This document shows, in pieces, positions 37,793 through 43,919 of a stretch of DNA of 64,000 nucleotides. Under the pieces are notes generated by a model, which saw only the letters and a program-made list of their open reading frames with translations, was not told the DNA's origin and did no database searches. Each line of letters starts with the position of its first letter. Positions within the stretch are counted from its first letter, which is position 1. Source of the DNA: Streptomyces sp. BK340 (GTDB lineage: Bacteria; Actinomycetota; Actinomycetes; Streptomycetales; Streptomycetaceae); the NCBI RefSeq assembly GCF_007827595.1, contig NZ_VISR01000008.1, forward strand, positions 215,040 to 279,039. The letters are read 5' to 3'. The translations under genes were made by a program, and so were the position numbers.

Positions 37793-38445
37793 TGGTGGGT
37801 CAGCTTCCGCCCCGGGGCGTCGTGATGAAGCCGGTGGTCACCGTGGTGCCGGCGGGTACCCTCGTGTGGCGGTGCCATGACGAGGAGTACGCGGCCGGCG
37901 AGTTCAACCCGAGGGTCGCGCACGAGTTCTTCAAGGGCAGCCGCTTCGACCCCACCGAGAAGGATCCGTACCCCTACCTCTACGCGGCCCTGGACCCGGT
38001 CACCGCGCTGTCCGAAGTACTGCTGAGGTCGGTCGAGTTCAGCGACGGCAGCGGGGTGCGGCAGATTCCGTGGGCGCAGGCGTCCCGGTACGCCCTCTCG
38101 GCCGTCCGCACCACGGCCGACCTCACCCTGGTGGACCTCACGACCGCCGAGGGGCTGGCCGCCGTCTGGCAGGACGGCTGGCTGATCGACACCGACGAGT
38201 ACGCGGGCACCCGCTACTGGGTCCGGGTGATCCGGGAACACAGCAGCGAGGTGCAGGGCCTGTGGTGGACGTCCAAGCGCTGCAGGCCGCGCCCGGCGTT
38301 CCTGCTGTTCCAGGACCGCTGCCCGGACCGCCCGCTCGACCCGCGCCCGCAGGAGCGCCTCCGGCTGGCGTCGACGGACGACGTGCGCAAGGTCAACAGG
38401 CTGCTGGCACCGCTGCACGCGGTCATCTCCGTCCCGGAGGAGTGA
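37792..38445 (+). CDS. RES-domain NAD+-degrading toxin-like protein
   Basis: A 217-residue protein with the three residues that name the family: Arg27 in VWRCHDEEY, Glu75 in TALSEVLLR and Ser161 in WWTSKRC, plus the FNP / RFDP / LYAALDPVTA framework. RES toxins such as MbcT degrade NAD+ (hydrolysis or phosphorolysis), stopping growth unless neutralised. It is the third gene of the CHAT operon and starts inside the stop of the antitoxin-like gene (TGATG), the usual toxin-antitoxin arrangement but with the antitoxin first. A strong terminator follows. In this setting it is a candidate effector released when the CHAT protease is triggered (inference). Confidence 0.85.
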   Translation: MVGQLPPRGVVMKPVVTVVPAGTLVWRCHDEEYAAGEFNPRVAHEFFKGSRFDPTEKDPYPYLYAALDPVTALSEVLLRSVEFSDGSGVRQIPWAQASRYALSAVRTTADLTLVDLTTAEGLAAVWQDGWLIDTDEYAGTRYWVRVIREHSSEVQGLWWTSKRCRPRPAFLLFQDRCPDRPLDPRPQERLRLASTDDVRKVNRLLAPLHAVISVPEE

Positions 38446-38472
38446 GCGGACACCGAGACGGCAGGTGACGCA

Positions 38473-38516
38473 ACGCCGAGGCCCCGACCCGGATCAGCGG
38501 GTCGGGGCCTCGGCGT
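38473..38516. terminator. Strong bidirectional terminator hairpin
   Basis: An 18-bp perfect stem: ACGCCGAGGCCCCGACCC (38473-38490) pairs with 38499-38516 across the 8-nt loop GGATCAGC. It lies between the convergent RES gene (stop 38445) and the membrane-protein gene (stop 38550), so it can end both operons. Confidence 0.9.
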
Positions 38517-38549
38517 GACCGGCGCACCGGGCCGGCGTCGAGCGGCCGT

Positions 38550-40178
38550 TCAGCGGTCCCGGGCCGGTTCACGGCGGGCCGCCGACGGCAGCAGCGGCCA
38601 GTTCCGGGACAGGCGCATCGCCGACTCCGTCACGGCGGGATCCTTCGACGCCGTCATGACCCCGTCCAGATACGAGTAGGCGGCGGCCTCGTACAACTGG
38701 CGGGCCGAGTCCATCCGCTCCCGCGCGGCCTCGCGGCGGGCCAGCTGCCGGTCCTCGGCCGTCTCCTGGGCGGCCCGCGCCCGCTCGGTTGCGGCGATGC
38801 TGTCCTCGTGCCGTCGCAGCAGCCTCGCACGCCGCTCCACCGCCGTGCGGAAGGCGTCGAGGAAGGGGTGTTCCCGGAACAGGCCGAGCATGAATCCGAC
38901 ACCGCCCGAGAGCAGGAGCAGCGCGCAGAACAGCCAGGTCACCGTCTGCGTCGACAGGTGCAGTCGGTCCACCAGGGTCGTGGTGTCGCCGGCCGAGGCG
39001 CCGAGCCCGCTGAAGCCGTCGGCCCCGGCGGCAGGGGCCGGGCTGTCGTGCTGGGTCACGAACTTGGCGCGGAGCAGGCCCAGCGCCCAGGTCAGACCGC
39101 CCCACACACCGAGCAGCCCGACAGCCGGCAGCCACCCGCGGCGCGGCGATCCCGTCGCCGCCCGCCACCGCAGCATGAGCCCCGACAGGTGCGGCAGGAT
39201 CAGCATGATGACGGCGGACGAGATCGCCAGCCCGCCGGACATGAAGTCCCCGCCCGTGCTGCCGACCCCGTGGAACGGCTGGTACGCGACCCAGTAGATC
39301 GGCACCTCGACGGCCATGATCACGACGAGCAGGGCCCAGGTCATCCACCGGGGCAGACCGGGGCGGGTCTGCAGCCCCTCCCAGCCGTAGCTCGACGCTG
39401 TGTCGCGGGTCTCGGCGCGCGCGGCACGGTACACGTCCCGCATCGCCGCGGAGGCCGTCCCGTCCGGAGCGGCACCGGTCGTGGACACCGACTGCCAGTC
39501 GTCGCCGCCCTGATCGGCCGCCGCGTCATTGCCGGCCGCCGGCTGATCCGGTTCCTCCTCCCGCAGGCCGGGTTCTGCCGCACCCCGGGAACCGGGAGCC
39601 CGTGGCTCGGCCGCCTCCGGGAAGCGGGCCTGGAGCCAGCGTTCCTCCACCCGCTCGCGCAGACTGTCCCGGAAGCGGAGCCAGCGGGCCGAACGGACCG
39701 CGAGCAGATCGAGCTGACGGCGGGCCGTCTCGATCTCCTGCTGGGTCTCGCGCAGGCGCTCGACCAGGATCCTGGTCTCGGCCTCACCGGCCGTCACCTC
39801 GGAGCCCGACCGGGCGTCCAGGAGGCGTGCCTCCTCCTCCTGGAGGTTCAGCTCCTCCTCGATCCGGTGGACCACGGCTTCCCGCACGGACGCCAGTTCC
39901 GCGAAGTACGGCACCCGGTCGCCGCTGTTGAGCACCCACGGGTCCAGCGTCCTGCGCCGGGCGGCCTTCTGGCCCTTGCTGCGGGCGTCCCGCAGGAGTG
40001 CGCGCTGGCCCCGGTCGTCGATGACCAGGGGCAGCCGGCCGGTGCGCCTGCCGTCCGCGGCGGGCCCGGGCCGGGTGCCGGTGCCCGGCTGCGCGGTCCG
40101 GCCCGTGAACGGCAGATAGCGGGCGATCCGCCGCCGACGCGGTTGCGGCTCGTCAGCGCTTGTACTTGTTGTCGACAT
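38550..40178 (-). CDS. Coiled-coil membrane protein of unknown function
   Basis: A 542-residue protein. A basic N-terminus (PQPRRRRIARYLPF) and a long coiled-coil region (about 95-185: RIEEELNLQEEEARLLD, RLRETQQEIETARRQLDLL) precede four membrane helices between about 275 and 435 (LLVVIMAVEVPIYWVAY; AISSAVIMLILPHLSGLML; PAVGLLGVWGGLTWALGLL; FCALLLLSGGVGFMLGLF). A second coiled coil follows (HEDSIAATERARAAQETAED). No enzymatic motif is visible. It is the last gene of a three-gene minus operon and overlaps the VWA-like lipoprotein gene by 26 nt. It may be a membrane scaffold or pore-associated component (inference). Confidence 0.75.
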   Translation of the reverse strand: MSTTSTSADEPQPRRRRIARYLPFTGRTAQPGTGTRPGPAADGRRTGRLPLVIDDRGQRALLRDARSKGQKAARRRTLDPWVLNSGDRVPYFAELASVREAVVHRIEEELNLQEEEARLLDARSGSEVTAGEAETRILVERLRETQQEIETARRQLDLLAVRSARWLRFRDSLRERVEERWLQARFPEAAEPRAPGSRGAAEPGLREEEPDQPAAGNDAAADQGGDDWQSVSTTGAAPDGTASAAMRDVYRAARAETRDTASSYGWEGLQTRPGLPRWMTWALLVVIMAVEVPIYWVAYQPFHGVGSTGGDFMSGGLAISSAVIMLILPHLSGLMLRWRAATGSPRRGWLPAVGLLGVWGGLTWALGLLRAKFVTQHDSPAPAAGADGFSGLGASAGDTTTLVDRLHLSTQTVTWLFCALLLLSGGVGFMLGLFREHPFLDAFRTAVERRARLLRRHEDSIAATERARAAQETAEDRQLARREAARERMDSARQLYEAAAYSYLDGVMTASKDPAVTESAMRLSRNWPLLPSAARREPARDR

Positions 40179-40917
40179 GTGCCTTGGCCCTCCCCTCCAG
40201 TGCCTCGGTCCAGAAGGACGCGAAGTCGTCGGCCTCGCTGGGCTTCGCCTTGTACTGCATGCCGAGTCCGACGGGGAAGACGTCCATCCCCTTGATGCCG
40301 GGCAGGCCGCGCTTGTTGACGAGCGAGTCGATGACCTTGTCGCGCGCGGCCTTGGTGGAGATGTCCTGCCGCGACAGATGGAACTCCGGGTCGGCCTGGT
40401 CGAAGTCGCTCACGACGAGCAGCTTCGGCGCCGGACCGTCGGTGGGGACGGACTCCCCGATGCGGGTCAGCGCCCCCCACACGTCCGAACCGTTCTGCGT
40501 GCGCGCGCACTTGAGCTCGGCGAGGGCCGCGACCGCGGCACTGCGCTGGGCGTTGGCGCGCTGGACCTTCTGATCGGTGGTCGCGTCGTGCGGCGGGTCG
40601 AGGTCCACCTCGTCCTGCCGGCAGGACGAGCTGCGCGAGGAACGGGTGATGGGGGCGAAGTCGAGGGTTCCGCACTTCTGGTCGGAGAGGAACCCGATGA
40701 GGCTGTCCTTCAGCTTGGCCTCCGAGTCGAATCCCTCCTTCACCGCGGCGGCCGACCCCGAACCGTCGACGACCAGCCCGCAGGGCGTGGTGAGGGCTTC
40801 CTCCTGCCTGCTGCAGGACACGAGGGCGCCGAGCGCACACACCAGCGGGACGAAGACGGCGAGCCGACGGGCGGCGCGGACGGTGGACCGACGACCGGTC
40901 CGGGCCGAGTGCTGCAC
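40153..40917 (-). CDS. VWA-like lipoprotein
   Basis: A 254-residue lipoprotein. The signal peptide (ARRLAVFVPLVCALGALVSC) has a lipobox LVSC with the acylated Cys at about 35. A metal-ion-dependent adhesion-site-like motif follows: LVVDGSGSAAA (Asp51-x-Ser-x-Ser), the hallmark of von Willebrand factor A domains, then LLVVSDFDQADPE. A conserved cysteine-rich patch (SSSCRQDEVDLD) lies between. The GTG at 40917 follows AAGGA. It is the middle gene of the minus operon. VWA domains mediate metal-dependent protein contacts, so it may present or sense a partner at the membrane surface. Confidence 0.78.
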   Translation of the reverse strand: MQHSARTGRRSTVRAARRLAVFVPLVCALGALVSCSRQEEALTTPCGLVVDGSGSAAAVKEGFDSEAKLKDSLIGFLSDQKCGTLDFAPITRSSRSSSCRQDEVDLDPPHDATTDQKVQRANAQRSAAVAALAELKCARTQNGSDVWGALTRIGESVPTDGPAPKLLVVSDFDQADPEFHLSRQDISTKAARDKVIDSLVNKRGLPGIKGMDVFPVGLGMQYKAKPSEADDFASFWTEALEGRAKAHVDNKYKR

Positions 40918-40958
40918 GATGATGGTCCTTGGCCTTCCTGGAAGACGATGAGCGGTGA

Positions 40959-41660
40959 TCACCTGCGGATGCCGTTCGAGGCATCGCCGTGGCGCGCCGG
41001 GCCCGAACGGCCGCGCGCGGACTGGTGGTCGAGAATGTGCAACGCCTGTGCGACCGCCGAGGGGTCGGCGTCGCGCCCCGGTGTCTGCGGGCCGTACCAG
41101 CGGTCGCTCAGCAGTCCGTCGTCGAGGCGTGCCCAGGTGCCGTCCAGGGTGATCTCCCCGGGCAGCCATCCGGTGGGCCGCTGCCCGCCGACCTGGTCGC
41201 CCTTCCGGGCGCGGGCCCAGGCGGCGTCCCAGTAGCAGGCGAGCAACTGGTTGGCCTCATCGGCGAGTTGCTGGGCCTGTGCGCGGCAGACGGAGGCGGC
41301 CGAGCGCCACTCCCCGACCCACTCTCCGTACCGGGCGAGCGCGGCCGGAGTCGGCTCCGTGCGCTCGGTGTACTGGGTCACCACCCGCACCGACTCGCTC
41401 TGGATGCGGACGTGCAACGCCCGGTGCGACTTCAGCGTGCGGGACCGGAGCCGCGCGGTGCTGTGCCGCACCTGTGCGCGCAGGCCCAGGACGTAGGGCG
41501 GCAGGTTGTCGTCGGAAGGTGCGCTTCCGGCAAAAGCGTTGGCCAGTAATTCCTGCAGACCGTCCGCGTCCCGACGGCCGTGGAACCGGGCGCGTACCGA
41601 AGAGAGGTACCCGGCTCTCAACCGTCGGACCCGGACACCTATTCGACCTTTGCTGATCAT
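40959..41660 (-). CDS. Helical protein of unknown function, first gene of the minus operon
   Basis: A 233-residue soluble, mostly helical protein: MISKGRIGVRVRRLRAGYLS at the start, QVRHSTARLRSRTLKSHRAL, then SAASVCRAQAQQLADEANQLL and WAARKGDQ-like segments, ending in LHILDHQSARGRSG. No family is recognised and no membrane segment is visible. The ATG at 41660 has a GGGGGA ribosome site. It is 41 nt upstream of the lipoprotein gene and divergent from the radical-SAM gene across a 240-nt region with noticeably lower GC. Confidence 0.6.
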   Translation of the reverse strand: MISKGRIGVRVRRLRAGYLSSVRARFHGRRDADGLQELLANAFAGSAPSDDNLPPYVLGLRAQVRHSTARLRSRTLKSHRALHVRIQSESVRVVTQYTERTEPTPAALARYGEWVGEWRSAASVCRAQAQQLADEANQLLACYWDAAWARARKGDQVGGQRPTGWLPGEITLDGTWARLDDGLLSDRWYGPQTPGRDADPSAVAQALHILDHQSARGRSGPARHGDASNGIRR

Positions 41661-41900
41661 TTCGAAAGATCCCCCATTCCTCGCGCGCGGTCCGGGTGGG
41701 AAGGCGCCGCGATGGGGGAGAGAGTAGCGGAGCAAAACCCACGGAGGGATGGGGATTTCAAGGAAATCGATCACTCTCTTCGGGAGTTCCGGAAAACAAC
41801 CGGATCTCGCCCGGCGGACAGCCGGATGAGGGCCTTTCCGGCAATTGCGGGCGCACATCGGCGCACTGGATACTCCAAGCCGGTGCGAGGAGGAGATGCC

Positions 41901-42578
41901 GTGGAAATGCGCCTCGACGGGACCCACTACCCGTTGGAAACGCTGGGCCCGGGAAGGAGGCTCGGCGTCTGGTTCCAGGGCTGCTCGCTGGCCTGCGCAG
42001 GATGCATGTCCCGGCACACCTGGGACTCGGAGGCCGGGACGCTCACCACGGTCTCCGAGGTGCTCGCGCTGTGGCAGGAGGCCCTCGCCGACGGGGCGGA
42101 CGGCCTCACGCTCAGCGGCGGCGAGCCCCTGCAGCAGGCGGCGGCGCTCGCGGAACTCCTGGCCGGCGCGGCGCACCTGAGGGACGAGGCCCGGCGGCAC
42201 GTGGGGAGCGCCGGGCCCCGTTCCCCCGACCTGCTGGTGTACACGGGGTACGAGCACGAGGAGCTGACGCCGGAGCGGCGCCGGGCCCTCGTCGGCGCGG
42301 ACGCCGTGATCACCGGCCGGTTCCGGGTCGCGGAGCCCACCCGGCTGGTCTGGCGCGGCTCGGCGAACCAGCGGATCATCGCCCTGACACCGCTCGGCGC
42401 CGCCCGCTACGCCCCGTACCTGGCCGCGGAGTCGGCCGGACCGCGCCTGCAGGTCGGCGCCGGCGACGACCGGGAGCTGCGGCTCTACGGAGTGCCGCTG
42501 CGCGGGGAACTCGCCGAGATGGAACGCATGCTCAGGCAGGCCGGGGTGGCCTTCACCGAGCGGAGCTGGCGGCCATGA
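41901..42578 (+). CDS. Radical-SAM / 4Fe-4S activating-enzyme-like protein
   Basis: A 225-residue protein. The 4Fe-4S motif CX3CX2C is present as GCSLACAGCMSRHTW (Cys28, Cys32, Cys35), followed by the SAM-binding LTLSGGEPLQQ and a VYTGYEHEEL segment. These mark the short NrdG-like activase group, which generates a 5'-deoxyadenosyl radical to activate a glycyl-radical enzyme or modify a protein. No ribonucleotide reductase or glycyl-radical partner is nearby, so it was probably recruited for another target in this island. AGGAGGAG lies 5-6 nt before the GTG at 41901; an in-frame ATG at 41907 is also possible. Its 3' end overlaps the convergent macro-domain gene by 26 nt. Confidence 0.85.
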   Translation: MEMRLDGTHYPLETLGPGRRLGVWFQGCSLACAGCMSRHTWDSEAGTLTTVSEVLALWQEALADGADGLTLSGGEPLQQAAALAELLAGAAHLRDEARRHVGSAGPRSPDLLVYTGYEHEELTPERRRALVGADAVITGRFRVAEPTRLVWRGSANQRIIALTPLGAARYAPYLAAESAGPRLQVGAGDDRELRLYGVPLRGELAEMERMLRQAGVAFTERSWRP

Positions 42579-43758
42579 GCATACGGGCGTGGCTCTCCTC
42601 GGGCGTGACCACCAGCACCGACCAGGAGGGGTCCCGGCGCAGCTCCTGCCTGACCGCGCCGAGCAGTCCGCGTGCCGCGGTCTCGACGGACAGGCCGCCC
42701 CGGCCGGTGCCCATCAGCGGAAAGCAGATCGAGGACATCGGCAGCGACAGGAAGTCGGCCTCGCGGCGCGCCAGTTCGAAGGACGCCCGCACCGCCTCGG
42801 CCAGCACGGCGGGTGTCACGTGGTAGCGCTCGCCGTCGCCGACCGGGGCCGCGATCGCCGCGTGATGGATACGCCGTACCCCCTGCGCGGCCAGCGCGCC
42901 GGAGGACGTGGCCACGACCGTGCCCGGCCGCACCGGCACGCCCGACCGGCCGTGCGTCCGCAGCCACACACCCAGTTCGCGGGCGAGGACGTCGTCCACG
43001 ATCTCGCCCGAGGCGTCCCGCAGCGCGGCTGCCCGCCGCAGCGCCCCGGACACCGTGGAGCGGAAGGTCTTGGACATCTCCAGGAACGTGTTCTCCGAGG
43101 AGACCAGGATGTCCACGTCCCGCACCAGCTCGATCGGGCACACCCGGACCGTGATCCGGCCCGCCGGTGCGGCGGCTCCCGGCCGGGCGCCCGGGTGAGG
43201 GGGACGCTGGGGCGGGACACCGGTGGCGGCCGGTGTCGCGTGCGCCGGGGGTGTCGTCGGCGGGATCAGCAGCTCCTGCGGGCCGCCCGCCCAGGGGTCG
43301 CCGGCCCGCGGGCCGGCCGTCTCCCGTACGCACGCCTCCCGGGCCACGGCCAGGACCGCCTCCGCGAGTTCGGCGACGACGTCGCGCTCCTGGCTCTTGC
43401 GGAAGCGCTCGGTGGTCACCCCGTAGACACCCGCCGCGGCCTTGCGCCGGTCGGTGCCGGGGACCCCGCGGCGGGCGGGGAAGATCCCGAAGGTGTGGGC
43501 GGCCGCGCGGGCCAGCGGATCACAGGAGTCGTCGTCCCGCACGGGGTGCCCACCGGCCAGCCGGCGCACCGCCGCCCCCAGCAGGTCCTCGATGCCGCTC
43601 TGTTCGTCCTGTTCCCCGGTGCACAGACCGGCCGCGGCGGCCGCCTGTCGCAGCGAGTCCCTGGCGCAGTGGCGCAGCCCCGGCAGACCGCGACGCCTCA
43701 GTTCCCGAAGTTCGTCTACGAGACTTTCGTGCGAGGGCAACGGGTGCATGATGCACAT
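42553..43758 (-). CDS. Macro-domain (ADP-ribose-binding) protein with N-terminal helical domain
   Basis: A 401-residue protein. Residues 1-140 form a helical domain (SLVDELRELRRRGLPGLRHC, RKAAAGVYGVTTERFRKSQE) that I recall at the front of many streptomycete signalling proteins. A Pro/Ala linker follows. From about 205 a macro domain is visible: ILVSSENTFLEMSK, GTVVATSSGALAAQGVRRIH, AAIAAPVGDGERYHV, PLMGTGRGGLSVETAA. Macro domains bind or hydrolyse ADP-ribose and its derivatives. Located beside a RES NADase operon, it could sense or clear ADP-ribose products (inference). The start lies 161 nt from the divergent kinase gene. Confidence 0.82.
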   Translation of the reverse strand: MCIMHPLPSHESLVDELRELRRRGLPGLRHCARDSLRQAAAAAGLCTGEQDEQSGIEDLLGAAVRRLAGGHPVRDDDSCDPLARAAAHTFGIFPARRGVPGTDRRKAAAGVYGVTTERFRKSQERDVVAELAEAVLAVAREACVRETAGPRAGDPWAGGPQELLIPPTTPPAHATPAATGVPPQRPPHPGARPGAAAPAGRITVRVCPIELVRDVDILVSSENTFLEMSKTFRSTVSGALRRAAALRDASGEIVDDVLARELGVWLRTHGRSGVPVRPGTVVATSSGALAAQGVRRIHHAAIAAPVGDGERYHVTPAVLAEAVRASFELARREADFLSLPMSSICFPLMGTGRGGLSVETAARGLLGAVRQELRRDPSWSVLVVTPEESHARMLMAASSAR

Positions 43759-43919
43759 CGTAGTCCCGGCGGGTTAATCGCTGAAGATCCGGGAAACTCC
43801 CCGTCGCACGAAGGGATTTCGGATATCTTCATCGTCCCGCGACTTGCGCATCGGGCCGAATCGTTCTGCGCCGTGCCCCCGTGGCGCACCCAGCGCGTTT
43901 CCCGGAAGGTCGGAAGTCG

